Assembly (NCBI GenBank): GCA_023135855.1
Contig: JAGLSH010000003.1
Span: 1 to 23,661 of the forward strand
Length of the DNA: 23,661 bases
Reading direction: 5' to 3'
Source: Candidatus Omnitrophota bacterium
Lineage (GTDB): Bacteria > Omnitrophota > Gorgyraeia > Duberdicusellales > 4484-171
In this document: piece by piece, positions 5,904 to 14,401 of the stretch
Numbering within the stretch: the first letter of the stretch is position 1
How the letters are laid out: every line of letters starts with the position of its first letter
Program-made: the position numbers and the translations under genes
Notes under the pieces: model-generated
Seen by the model: the letters and a program-made list of their open reading frames with translations, nothing else
Databases searched by the model: none
Told to the model about the DNA's origin: nothing

Positions 5904-7271
5904 TTAGAAACCAACGTTTATGCCAGCTCTTACAGAATAAGCAACATTGTCGTCCATAAACAATTTACCAGGGTTGAAGAATCCTCCAACAAGGCTTAAT
6001 TGTACATCTTCAGTGTAATCATAAATTCCAAAAACATCAAGCTCACCACCGATATCTCTGTCATCATCGCCATCATTAGTATTCAAGCGAATCGTACCAC
6101 TACCTGCAGCAGAACTATTGGCAACTGCCAATGTAGTTGCTGCATTGTCAGTAGCCAATAAAGCGTAAACATAACTTAGCCCTAAAGTAACATCTTCACG
6201 AGGCATTGTTGATACTGAAGCCTTTAAGTACTGCATGTTAGTATTAGGGAAAAGGATGTTAAGAACTTCACCAGGTGATTGATCTTCAAATAAAGGATCC
6301 CAACCATTAAAAGCACTATTAGATTCTGTACTATTATTACCACTTAAATAAGTGTAATTTAAACCAAATTTAGTGTTCTTATCATCAAGAAGCCTATATT
6401 CACCTATTAACTGAGCAGCATAAGCACTTAATTGCCTATCTTGGTTTATAGCTACATTATAGTTACCAAATTGATAAGCACTTTCAAGACCTACAGTTAA
6501 CTTATCAGTTACATCAGCCTGAGCTCTTGCACCAATAACATATATTTTAGATTCAGAATCATTAGTAGCTGGATCTATGCCAGGTGTTTTTCCTACATAT
6601 AATCCATAAATTTCAGTTACGCCATTATAGGAACTCCAATCATAAGCAGCATTGGCACCAATAATAGTAACATCATCATCTTGAGCAATAGCAGTTTCTT
6701 CAACTTTAGCATAAATTAAATCAACCGTCCAAGGAGCAAAGTCTAAAATACCTCTAACAGCATCAAAGGATTTTCTTAAAGATAAATCTCTTAAGCCTAC
6801 TGGAACATTAGAATTAGAAGCCCTGCGGTTTGTGTCAACGTCGCCAATAATTAAAGCATTGCCGAAACGAATTTCCTGACGTCCAACAACCAAAGTCAAA
6901 GGATCATATAGGAACTCCTTTAATTCAACATAAGCTAAATCTAAGTTCAAATCAGTATTACCTTGACCAACTTCATTATCGCTTATTGTACCACTAGTAG
7001 CACCACCCCAAATTCTCTCATTGATCAAACGAAAAGTTGCGCTTACGCCTTCAGTTAAATCAGCATCAAACCTTAGTCTGATCTGAGAAAACAAAAACTG
7101 ATCAGATTCAGGATCAGTATTGTTGGCGTTCTTATTTCCAAGAGTAAGATCTCTAGAAACAGCTCCTGTTGTTATGTCTCCACTAACTTTAATATTCTCT
7201 ACAGCAGCAAAAGTTGTCCCCATAAGTGCGAAAGACAATATTGCCAAAGCTATAATTAATTTTCTACCCAT
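5904..7271 (-). CDS. Outer-membrane beta-barrel porin, alginate-export-like
   Basis: This is a predicted outer-membrane channel of 455 aa. It has a Sec signal peptide (cleavage likely after TTFA, residue 22), long alternating beta strands throughout and a terminal phenylalanine (INVGF), the usual BAM-recognition ending. The segment RLRFDADLTEGVSATFRL (about 67-84) and the later VELKEFLYDPLTLVVGRQEIRFG resemble the alginate-export (AlgE-like) barrel family. The substrate is not known. The ATG at 7271 is preceded by AGGAGG. The gene is monocistronic: it has its own strong promoter with a catabolite-type operator (7468-7524), a leader of about 220 nt, and a terminator at 5850-5881. The GH94-like protein gene upstream supports, but does not prove, a role in glycan or sugar uptake. 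Confidence 0.85.
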   Translation of the reverse strand: MGRKLIIALAILSFALMGTTFAAVENIKVSGDITTGAVSRDLTLGNKNANNTDPESDQFLFSQIRLRFDADLTEGVSATFRLINERIWGGATSGTISDNEVGQGNTDLNLDLAYVELKEFLYDPLTLVVGRQEIRFGNALIIGDVDTNRRASNSNVPVGLRDLSLRKSFDAVRGILDFAPWTVDLIYAKVEETAIAQDDDVTIIGANAAYDWSSYNGVTEIYGLYVGKTPGIDPATNDSESKIYVIGARAQADVTDKLTVGLESAYQFGNYNVAINQDRQLSAYAAQLIGEYRLLDDKNTKFGLNYTYLSGNNSTESNSAFNGWDPLFEDQSPGEVLNILFPNTNMQYLKASVSTMPREDVTLGLSYVYALLATDNAATTLAVANSSAAGSGTIRLNTNDGDDDRDIGGELDVFGIYDYTEDVQLSLVGGFFNPGKLFMDDNVAYSVRAGINVGF

Positions 7272-7383
7272 TTTGAATCCTCCTTTTCTAATTTCTTAAA
7301 AATCTTATACTACAGTGAAAGGATCTATTCTTCAAGGTTCTCATCCCTTGTTATATACACATCTATAGGTTACATCATTCATA

Positions 7384-7416
7384 TTATTGATAATCTCCGG
7401 CGCTAATCTTTACCAT
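7384..7416 (-). CDS. Possible 10-aa leader peptide in the porin 5' leader
   Basis: On the minus strand ATG at 7416 opens a 10-codon frame (MVKISAGDYQ) ended by TAA. An in-frame ATG at 7458 would give 24 codons. A near-perfect Shine-Dalgarno sequence (GGAGGTGA) overlaps this start, which is too close for a standard start at 7416. The ribosome site is striking, but the ORF itself is weakly supported. Confidence 0.25.
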   Translation of the reverse strand: MVKISAGDYQ

Positions 7417-7467
7417 CACCTCCTTTTTTGCCGAATCTAAGACTACCTTTGAATGCATAACTTCATT

Positions 7468-7481
7468 TGAAAACGCTTACA
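7468..7481 (-). promoter_or_regulatory. LacI/GalR-type operator matching the cre consensus
   Basis: The minus-strand sequence TGTAAGCGTTTTCA, flanked by A/T, fits the CcpA cre consensus WTGNAARCGNWWWCAW at every position and has the central CG typical of LacI-family operators. It sits about 10-20 nt after the predicted porin transcription start, where a bound repressor would block transcription. No LacI-family gene is in the window. Confidence 0.6.
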
Positions 7482-7495
7482 AAGAACCTATACCT

Positions 7496-7524
7496 TTTTT
7501 AACAAAAAATGACCACATTGTCAA
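7496..7524 (-). promoter_or_regulatory. Porin promoter
   Basis: On the minus strand there is a perfect -35 TTGACA, a 17-bp spacer and the weaker -10 TAAAAA. The start would be near 7490, just upstream of the cre-like operator. The region 7272-7584 otherwise holds only the leader described above. Confidence 0.6.
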
Positions 7525-7584
7525 GGGTTTTTCTTAAGTTTTTTTTAAATCTAATCGCTTGTACGCTAAAGAGTTAGGTAGCAG

Positions 7585-10500
7585 CTATCGCCAATAAACA
7601 TCTATCCTCTCAACTTTCTGTTTTCTTAAATCTAAATTGACTGAAGGCTTAATAATACTTGAAAAACATGACACTTTTCCGGTGTTGCTCGTAACTTTTA
7701 TTTTTTCAATTTTACAATCCTTAGCAAAGGTATCTTTTCTCTTAGGATTGTGATGACAAACTAAAGTTTTTGAAAACAATTTAAAGGTAAAAGTATTTGA
7801 AGGAAGAGTAACTTTCTTGCCTTTGAAATCAATGATCTCCTTAGTGGTAGTAAAAAGTTCTTTCTTTAGAATCGGTGAAAAACGTAAGCAAAGTTGATTG
7901 CTCTTATTAAGATAGAAAGGCTCTTTGCCTAAACAAAGAACAATCCAGATATTGATCAGCTCAGCTGTAGCTCCGCTTAAGCGAGCAACAAAACCCTTAC
8001 CCCAAAGACTCTTATCAGGATAAACACTGCTAACAATAAAAGAAGAATTCTCCAGAGGGTTCCTTCCATAATCTTTAGGGTCAAAAAAGCAAACCCCACC
8101 TTTATAGAAAGAATCATAAAATTCCTCATAAAAACCATTTTTCAACAACTCTAAAAAATACTTATATTCCATATGTAACCAAATTGACTCATTTTCAAGC
8201 CAACCAGGAGTAAAGACACGACTTCTGCCAATCTCTAAGGATTCCTCCTTAAGCGAAGCATTAAGTTTATACATTTTTAATTTTTTATCAAAAAGATCAG
8301 ATTTTTTTAATTTTTGGTGAAAGTTTTTATTGCTCTCAACTCGTAAGGCATGTACAACACCCTCTAAATATAATGGTAAATTTTTCTTTGCAAATACACG
8401 GGGAATAATATTTCCATTCTTAGTATCATACTTTTTAACACTATAAGTAAAATAACTAAGAGGCAAGCCCGTCTTTTTATCTTTTGCCTTACTTATTCCT
8501 TTATTTAATTTAATAACCAACTTCTTTAAAAACTCATTAAGTTCAATTAAGGAAAGCTTCTTCTCTACTCCACTAAGGCAACCACAAGTTTTTTCTCTAA
8601 AGTTTTCTTTTAAGAAATTAGACTTATCCCACCATAAGTAATCTTTGTTATTAGATTCTGTTTGAGATGATTTACTCAAAAGAGAATTTAATCCTTGGAA
8701 AAATGAATTCACCTCTACAGGAACGGCTATGTCTCCAACTTTACCACAAAGCTTATCTAAAACATTCCCAAGCATCAATAGAGCTCTCTTCAAAGCTAGG
8801 GTTTCACAAAGAGACGAACCAAAAAGAGCCGGTAGACCATTTAAAGAATCACACCAACCCGGTTTATCAGCTTCCATCTCAATACCAATCCCAGCAGGAT
8901 CTAATGTTGCCGCTTTATTCAAAACTAAAGTCAGAAGTTTACAAATAAGATTAGTGTCATAAATCTGACCCTTCTTTGTCCTTAAAAACATTTTTGGCCT
9001 ATCTCTTTTCTTTAAGTCTGTTCTTTTCTCTCTATCAACTGCTAAGCTATCAGCTTGATAAACTTTTCCTGACCTTAATGAATAGCGTGACTTTCTTGGT
9101 TTAACAGAATACTCATCATCCCAAAATAAAAATTTCTCTCTTAAAAATAATTCCTCTAATTTATCAGGATAAAAATACAAAAAGCTTTCTATTAAATCTA
9201 AATTATAATGCCAATGGTCTATCCAATAGCCTTCACTATGAATTGCCTTAGGTTCTCGCTTGCCCTTTTTCAATAAACAGGCAACTAATTCCTCTCTTCG
9301 TTTTGACTTTATTTTCTCTTCATCTAATAATTTAAAAAAGTCTCCCAGATAAAAACCCTTAACCATAAGATGAAGAAGCTTCTGATCCTTTATGCCAAAC
9401 TCCTCTAAAATTGAAGAAGCCTTGATCTTAGCAAAACATAACTTCTCTCCTCTTATAACTAGAGGGTTGTAACCATCAATTTTAAGGAAATTAAGAAAAT
9501 AAATAATATTCTTACTTCCTAGTTCTGGTTCAAAAAATAAATCCATGCGTCGATTCTGATTTATATCACGATAGTTTGCCTGGCCTTCAGAAAAATAAGA
9601 CGGCAACAATTGGAATTGATTGTAATCTCTCTCTAGGTCTCCATGTTTACGAGAATATATATAATAAATGCCTTTGCCATTATTATCTGTCTTGGTCGAA
9701 TTATTCACCCGATAAGGATATCCACCCCTTAGAACATTATCTAAGTAAGTGCTCTTTACATATTGACTAAAATTTTTCGAACCTGAGACACAAAGACAAT
9801 TATCTTTCATAGACTCAACAATTTCCTGGTTCTCCAGTTCTTTCTTCCTTAAAAAATCACCATCTACACCCTTAGTAAAGCTTTCGATTAATTCAGATTT
9901 AAATGCTGCACCAAAAATACTATAGAATTTACAACTCTGCCCCTTAGCAAGCTTATACTTAAAATAACTCAAGGCTGATGGAGTTTGACCACAATTTATC
10001 TGATCTAGAGGGACTTTAAAGCTTTCTTTAAGAAAATTTACCGGTGTAGAAAAAGAAGTATCCTGGGCAAATACTGCTCGAGGATCAACAATCATATAAG
10101 CCGGCTTCTTTTTGCCATTATCCTCATAAAAAGAGTAATTAAAATTAGCACCCTTAATATACTTTGTTTGACTCACATCCCGAGGATCAACTTTTAGACG
10201 AAAGAGAGCTAAACCATTCTTAACTTCAGCCCGCATCCAAGCTTCCAAAGTACGTGACATATCTTTTAGAAAATAATTAGCTGCCCCAAAAGGAACAATC
10301 TTGCTAAGCCCATCTACTACTTCCAACCCCAAAGAAGACTTAGTAATATTCTCAATGGTTACCTTTCTAACTAATCCGGCTACCGGGGCATTAGCTAGGG
10401 TATAATATTTAACTTTTATCTTTAAACCATACTGAGATAAAACTTCTTCAATTTCTAAAGAATCACTCCTTATTGTCATTGACTCTTGGCTTTTAGAAAA

Positions 10501-10797
10501 AGGAGCCAATTTAAATGGTTCAATAAAATTATTTTTATTAATTTTTAAAAATGTACGAAAACCTAGGGAAGCAGCAAAAGAATAAGCTTTGTTAGCTGGA
10601 AAAAACTCTGAGATTGCATGATCCTTATCTTTAATACCAAAGCTTACAACCCCTTGCCCACGATTTACATAAAAAACCCAAAGAGGTACACCCCAAACTC
10701 CAGCAATACCAGGAAGAAAATTAGAAAATGGTTGAGCGTGATTATAATCTTTTATAACAAAACTACCATCACTTTCAAGTGAATAATTTTTACTCAT
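7585..10797 (-). CDS. Large GH94-like (cellobiose phosphorylase-related) carbohydrate-active protein
   Basis: This 1070-residue protein has no signal peptide, so it is probably cytoplasmic. The N-terminal part (to about 330) is beta-rich and resembles the GH94/GH36-type sandwich domain. The rest should be an (alpha/alpha)6 barrel. Conserved-looking segments are ANYRDINQNRR (407-417), DGYNPL (441-446), EGYWIDHWHYNLD (522-534) and KPGWCDSLNGLPALFGSS (645-662). In the last of these, D650 lies where GH94 phosphorylases and their relatives have the catalytic acid after a Trp. These motifs match my memory of an uncharacterised group often annotated as cellobiose phosphorylase, but the donor, the acceptor and whether it is a phosphorylase or hydrolase are unknown. 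The ATG at 10797 has no clear Shine-Dalgarno site and lies 11 nt after the DUF502 stop, so the two are probably co-transcribed. Confidence 0.7.
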   Translation of the reverse strand: MSKNYSLESDGSFVIKDYNHAQPFSNFLPGIAGVWGVPLWVFYVNRGQGVVSFGIKDKDHAISEFFPANKAYSFAASLGFRTFLKINKNNFIEPFKLAPFSKSQESMTIRSDSLEIEEVLSQYGLKIKVKYYTLANAPVAGLVRKVTIENITKSSLGLEVVDGLSKIVPFGAANYFLKDMSRTLEAWMRAEVKNGLALFRLKVDPRDVSQTKYIKGANFNYSFYEDNGKKKPAYMIVDPRAVFAQDTSFSTPVNFLKESFKVPLDQINCGQTPSALSYFKYKLAKGQSCKFYSIFGAAFKSELIESFTKGVDGDFLRKKELENQEIVESMKDNCLCVSGSKNFSQYVKSTYLDNVLRGGYPYRVNNSTKTDNNGKGIYYIYSRKHGDLERDYNQFQLLPSYFSEGQANYRDINQNRRMDLFFEPELGSKNIIYFLNFLKIDGYNPLVIRGEKLCFAKIKASSILEEFGIKDQKLLHLMVKGFYLGDFFKLLDEEKIKSKRREELVACLLKKGKREPKAIHSEGYWIDHWHYNLDLIESFLYFYPDKLEELFLREKFLFWDDEYSVKPRKSRYSLRSGKVYQADSLAVDREKRTDLKKRDRPKMFLRTKKGQIYDTNLICKLLTLVLNKAATLDPAGIGIEMEADKPGWCDSLNGLPALFGSSLCETLALKRALLMLGNVLDKLCGKVGDIAVPVEVNSFFQGLNSLLSKSSQTESNNKDYLWWDKSNFLKENFREKTCGCLSGVEKKLSLIELNEFLKKLVIKLNKGISKAKDKKTGLPLSYFTYSVKKYDTKNGNIIPRVFAKKNLPLYLEGVVHALRVESNKNFHQKLKKSDLFDKKLKMYKLNASLKEESLEIGRSRVFTPGWLENESIWLHMEYKYFLELLKNGFYEEFYDSFYKGGVCFFDPKDYGRNPLENSSFIVSSVYPDKSLWGKGFVARLSGATAELINIWIVLCLGKEPFYLNKSNQLCLRFSPILKKELFTTTKEIIDFKGKKVTLPSNTFTFKLFSKTLVCHHNPKRKDTFAKDCKIEKIKVTSNTGKVSCFSSIIKPSVNLDLRKQKVERIDVYWR

Positions 10798-10808
10798 ATA
10801 TAAAACTT

Positions 10809-11390
10809 TTAAGGGTTAATTAATCCTCCAGAAACAATTAATCTTATTGCATCCTCTACGCTTACATCTAATTTTACTAAATCCTTCTCTTCAACAATGA
10901 TAATAAAACCTGTTATTGGAGAAGGTGATGAAGGCATATAAACATTACAAAGCTTTTTAGACCCTTTTTCCTTAAAGGCTATAGTATTTTCATTAGTAAG
11001 AAAACCTAACGAATAAACACCTTTACGAGGATACTCTACTAAAACAGCACTACGAAAATTCTTCTGAGGTGGGAAAAAAAGGAAATCAACTATCCTTTTA
11101 ACCGGAAAATAAATCTTATTTACCAAAGGAATTCTAAAGAATAACCTCTCAGTCCATCTAAAAATCTTCATCCGAGAAAGACGAAGCACTAATCCCAGAA
11201 AGAAAATAAGTAAGATAGCAATAAGAATTCCTAAGCCAGGAACTTGGGAACCAACAGACTCATAAAGAAATTCATTTATATATTTACCTAAAATTCCATC
11301 AGCAAAATGAAAAAGGCCATAGACAACATAAGCGGTAATCACTAAAGGAATAATTGCGGTTAAGCCGGTAATAAATATCTTCTTAAACAT
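10809..11390 (-). CDS. DUF502 family membrane protein
   Basis: This is a predicted inner-membrane protein of the DUF502 family, whose function is not established. The ATG at 11390 gives 193 aa starting MFKKIFITGLTAIIPLVIT, the typical DUF502 opening. A TTG seven codons earlier lacks a ribosome site and is less likely. There are two transmembrane segments (about 7-30 and 50-75). After them comes the family's conserved IPLVNKIYFPVKRIVDFLF stretch and a soluble beta-rich C-terminal half containing SSPSPITGFI. It is separated from the upstream small membrane gene by an intrinsic terminator, so it should start a new transcript, although I see only a weak TACAAT-type -10 near 11437. It is followed closely by the GH94-like gene. 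Confidence 0.9.
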   Translation of the reverse strand: MFKKIFITGLTAIIPLVITAYVVYGLFHFADGILGKYINEFLYESVGSQVPGLGILIAILLIFFLGLVLRLSRMKIFRWTERLFFRIPLVNKIYFPVKRIVDFLFFPPQKNFRSAVLVEYPRKGVYSLGFLTNENTIAFKEKGSKKLCNVYMPSSPSPITGFIIIVEEKDLVKLDVSVEDAIRLIVSGGLINP

Positions 11391-11473
11391 CTTAATCTCA
11401 AGTTTTAACAAAGGTTATTTTTCTGAATACGGCAACAATTGTACCATGAAAATTGTGAAAAATAAAGAAGAAT

Positions 11474-11505
11474 AAAAAAGGGCAGACCAAAAAAGTCTGC
11501 CCTTT
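11474..11505 (-). terminator. Intrinsic terminator after the small membrane protein gene
   Basis: On the minus strand there is an 11-bp perfect stem AAAGGGCAGAC/GTCTGCCCTTT with a short T-rich loop and a following T-tract. It closes the transcription unit that ends with the 71-aa membrane protein. Confidence 0.92.
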
Positions 11506-11524
11506 AAACAGTCACAAAAAAAAA

Positions 11525-11740
11525 TTATTCTTTAGCAATAGCGATTGCAATTGCTCCAGCCATAATCAAAAATAAACCGATACACCCTCTAATCAAAATT
11601 AAAAGGCTAAATCTCCACTTAATTGCTACTACTAAACCAATAATAATAAGCACTATACCTAAAATTACTTTGAAGCTTGATTTGGAACATGCACAGCTCT
11701 TTTTCTGATCAACTTTTTTATCATTAGCTTCTTCTGCCAT
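11525..11740 (-). CDS. Small two-helix membrane protein
   Basis: I do not recognise this 71-aa protein. It has a charged N-terminal tail with a CAC pair (C17, C19), then two hydrophobic helices (about 24-42 and 47-68) separated by a short KWRF loop, and ends in KE. It is predicted to sit in the inner membrane as a hairpin. The ATG at 11740 has AAGGAGG at ideal spacing. It lies 21 nt after the YnbE/YdbL-like lipoprotein gene and before a strong terminator, so it is the last gene of that operon. A partner role for the inter-membrane module is possible from position only. Confidence 0.8.
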   Translation of the reverse strand: MAEEANDKKVDQKKSCACSKSSFKVILGIVLIIIGLVVAIKWRFSLLILIRGCIGLFLIMAGAIAIAIAKE

Positions 11741-11761
11741 CTAATACCTCCTTATCTAAAA

Positions 11762-12313
11762 CTACTTTTTCTTCCAGTTATATCCTCCACCATCAAGAAT
11801 TTGAAACCAATAACCACTAAGTGCTCGCTTGTAATCACTCTCAAAAGATGCCTTTCGCACAAAAGAAACATCGCTTCCATTCTTATCAGCAACCGCCTTA
11901 TATATTGCGTCTCTATCCTTATTTTCTTCTGAAATCATCTGTTTAATCTTAGCTCCCTCTTCTTCAGGAGCATCTCCTCTAGATTCTAGAAGTGCATGCT
12001 TATTTTCTCCAATATAGCCTTTTCCAAAATAAGCTTCTATGCTGCCTGCTCTCTTTTTTCTACGTGATATCGCCTCAGATGCAGCTCCAGATAAATCAGC
12101 AGCATAGACTTCCTCAAAACCAAAAAGAAAATTAAGCTTTTCATTAGAACTACCATATATCTGATCATTAATATCTTCAACATCGTCTACTACATGTTGG
12201 TATATATCTACTCTCATATTTATATCCACCTTGATCGGATTCTTAGTTTCAACACTTACCTTTGCACAGCTAATAACAAAAAAAACTAAGAAAATAATTC
12301 CTATTCTTTTCAT
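11762..12313 (-). CDS. Lipoprotein resembling a YnbE-YdbL (DUF1318) fusion
   Basis: The 183-aa precursor has a lipobox FVISC, so lipidation is expected at C16. Residues 16-54 (CAKVSVETKNPIKVDINMRV...) match the layout of E. coli YnbE, a small outer-membrane lipoprotein with a short PI/INxxV motif. Residues about 72-180 resemble YdbL (DUF1318), with an R-x-x-G...G-YIGE core, an acidic helix rich in E/N/R and a final W-K-K-K. In E. coli the ydbH, ynbE and ydbL genes are separate neighbours: YdbH and YnbE form a phospholipid-transfer bridge and YdbL modulates it. Here the upstream gene is YdbH/AsmA-like and overlaps this one by 4 bp (ATGA), which supports the assignment. The likeness was judged by eye, and family boundaries are approximate. 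Confidence 0.72.
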   Translation of the reverse strand: MKRIGIIFLVFFVISCAKVSVETKNPIKVDINMRVDIYQHVVDDVEDINDQIYGSSNEKLNFLFGFEEVYAADLSGAASEAISRRKKRAGSIEAYFGKGYIGENKHALLESRGDAPEEEGAKIKQMISEENKDRDAIYKAVADKNGSDVSFVRKASFESDYKRALSGYWFQILDGGGYNWKKK

Positions 12314-13209
12314 TCCCTGCCTCCTTGGATATCATGTAAATTAACTGATATATTCCTTCGTCCCAATTCATTTGAATCAAAATCAAAATTCACAGTTACT
12401 ACTCTTCCTTGCTTGATTATATTAATTCTTCCTTTATTGTATGCATAATGTCTAAAATTGTCAACTAAGGCATCATGGGAAGCCTTATCAAGGTATTCCT
12501 CTAAAAAAGCTAAAGAAGTCTCCTTCTCAACATCTATGGTTCCGCCACTAATATTATTAAAATTACCCTTCAACTCTTCTATCTTACCCTTGTTCAAACA
12601 AAGCTGCAATCTGCCTTCAAATACCCCACCCAAAGTAAGTTCCTTGTCCTTACTAAAAAAATTTATTAATTTCTTAAAAGAAAAATCTTCAAGCTTTAAT
12701 TCCAAACAAGTATTATTGCGATCTCGATAATTCAGAGCTCCGGAAGCATGAGAAGAATAACCTAGAAAATTGCTATCGATACGGCTAAAAGCAATCTTGC
12801 CCTTCTTGACAATTAAAGGAATTGATATGTTCTTAATCTCTTTATTTTTAAATTTTAAACTCGATATATTTAAAATGTAAGACCCTCTCTTAGATTTTCT
12901 CAAAGTAAAATCTATATTTATATCTTTAAATTCAAGGGTAGCTTTTGAAAGATTTAAATCATTTATAGTTCGGCTGAAAAGGTTAAAAGCTATTTTTGCC
13001 TTTTTAAAATCAAAACCTAAATCGTCTTTAGTTGCAGAAAAACCTTCTATGGTGATACTACCTAAATTAAACTTAACTTTCTCAATTTGTGATTCAAAAG
13101 AGAACTTATTATTTAAAAAACAGGAAATGCTTATCTTTAAAATTAGCTCTTGGAAAATAAACAATAAACAAATAAATACAAAAAAACCTATTAATATCTT
13201 TTTTGGCAT
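12310..13209 (-). CDS. Short YdbH/AsmA-like inner-membrane-anchored protein
   Basis: There is one N-terminal membrane anchor (about 3-24), followed by a long periplasmic region of amphipathic beta strands (for example SITIEGFSATKDDLGFDFKK). This is the pattern of AsmA/YdbH/TamB-type lipid-transfer proteins. The C-terminal part (about 190-299, with GGVFEGRLQL, GGTIDVEKE and VTVNFDFDSNELGRRNISV) resembles the end of YdbH. At 299 aa it is far shorter than E. coli YdbH (about 880 aa), so it lacks most of the groove. The ATG at 13209 is chosen over the GTG at 13215 because GAGGGTG lies just before it. The YnbE/YdbL-like gene follows with an ATGA overlap. The AsmA-like character is moderately sure, the YdbH relation is from context plus pattern. 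Confidence 0.65.
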   Translation of the reverse strand: MPKKILIGFFVFICLLFIFQELILKISISCFLNNKFSFESQIEKVKFNLGSITIEGFSATKDDLGFDFKKAKIAFNLFSRTINDLNLSKATLEFKDINIDFTLRKSKRGSYILNISSLKFKNKEIKNISIPLIVKKGKIAFSRIDSNFLGYSSHASGALNYRDRNNTCLELKLEDFSFKKLINFFSKDKELTLGGVFEGRLQLCLNKGKIEELKGNFNNISGGTIDVEKETSLAFLEEYLDKASHDALVDNFRHYAYNKGRINIIKQGRVVTVNFDFDSNELGRRNISVNLHDIQGGRE

Positions 13210-13237
13210 TATCACCCTCTATTAAATAATATCTTTG

Positions 13238-14380
13238 TTACCAAGAAATAGTCCTAGGGTAGGCCTGGCAACTATTATCTACGCTAGCTATACAATCTTG
13301 ATAAAGTTTATCTTGCTCTAATTTATAATCTTCTGGCACACCTCCCATGCCTTCAAGATTATAAAACCCACAAAATGCCTTATACATATTTGTACAGCCT
13401 TCCCGAGTAGACATTTGTCTATACATCTCTTTTAACTCTTCTACAACCTGATCACATTGACTATTGGTCTTACCTTCATCTAAGCATCTTGAATAATATT
13501 CTTGTTCAGTCTTAATGGACTTCTTAATGCAGTCATCAACATTAGAGAATAAAGCCCCTGCCGATTTCATCGCTTCATAAGTTTCTTTGTCAGTATTCTT
13601 ATACATTGCAGATTGATTAGGTACATACACCTTACAATAGCTACGATAAAAAGTTGACGAATCAGAATTTTGTTTTTCCGGCGCCCCTCCGCTTACCTTA
13701 ACATAAATCGTTACATCTGCTTTTCTGTCTCCATCAGGAATATTAGGAAAAACTTTATATTTTCCTTTTTCTAATTTAACTCCTATAGCTTTCTTAGGAT
13801 CCCAACAACGATATACCCTATCTTCTTCAAAAAATCCTACTTCATTAACCCAAAACCCCTTAGAACCTCCCTTTACTTTAACAATCTCACCAACGCTAGA
13901 CAACTCTACTACCTTTGACTTTAATTTTGCACTACCCACAGAATCTGAATTTACTTCTTGAGTGCCATATATAGCTATAGTTCCTGAGTTAAGTGAGACA
14001 TCATTCGTAGGCTCACTTTGACTGTCTTCTAACTCAATATAAACCTTAACTCTAGCTTTAGACTCCTCTCTCGGTAGGTTAGGATAAACAGTATAGGTGC
14101 CCGGGCTTAAAGTTTCACCTTTGGCTTTTGAGTAATCTGGAAATCTATAAGTCTTCTCAACTCGGTAATCATTCTTTTTGTTTATCCAGAATCCTTTATG
14201 TTCACCCTCTATCTTAACAATCTTTCCAGCCCGAGGAATATTTATTGGATCTGACTCTAATTTTGAGCTAAAAAATTGACCTTGTTTAGTTTGAGTACCT
14301 GAAAGAATAATAGTTTCAGCGAATACTAATGTAGGCAAAAATAAAACAAATATAAAGCATAAAACTAATTTTTTATTCAC
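13238..14380 (-). CDS. Secreted protein with two GFWIN domains and a Cys-rich C-terminus
   Basis: I do not recognise a named family. The 380 aa begin with a signal peptide (cleavage likely after VFA, residue 21). Two homologous beta-rich domains of about 90 aa follow (25-117 and 134-229). Each contains [SY]GTQ, an IVK[IV] strand, KGFW[IV]N and a [VF]YPN/FPN-P-x-A-x-V strand pair. A third copy of this domain is in the 244-aa protein at 16750-17484. The C-terminal part (245-380) is helical and has eight cysteines (C249, C284, C299, C309, C329, C337, C363, C371), an even number that suits disulfides in the periplasm or outside. Translation starts at GTG 14380 after GAGGAGG. It is the last member of the caspase cluster, 22 nt after the helical ORF. 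Confidence 0.8.
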   Translation of the reverse strand: MNKKLVLCFIFVLFLPTLVFAETIILSGTQTKQGQFFSSKLESDPINIPRAGKIVKIEGEHKGFWINKKNDYRVEKTYRFPDYSKAKGETLSPGTYTVYPNLPREESKARVKVYIELEDSQSEPTNDVSLNSGTIAIYGTQEVNSDSVGSAKLKSKVVELSSVGEIVKVKGGSKGFWVNEVGFFEEDRVYRCWDPKKAIGVKLEKGKYKVFPNIPDGDRKADVTIYVKVSGGAPEKQNSDSSTFYRSYCKVYVPNQSAMYKNTDKETYEAMKSAGALFSNVDDCIKKSIKTEQEYYSRCLDEGKTNSQCDQVVEELKEMYRQMSTREGCTNMYKAFCGFYNLEGMGGVPEDYKLEQDKLYQDCIASVDNSCQAYPRTISW

Positions 14381-14401
14381 TTCTTCCTCCTCTTTAATTT
14401 G

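Noticed and set aside
5719..5907. 62-codon plus-strand ORF
   Set aside because: It starts in inverted repeats, crosses the porin terminator and ends in the porin gene; no ribosome site or family likeness.
8667..8962. Plus-strand ORFs of 77-93 codons
   Set aside because: They lie wholly inside the GH94-like gene on the opposite strand and have no independent signals.
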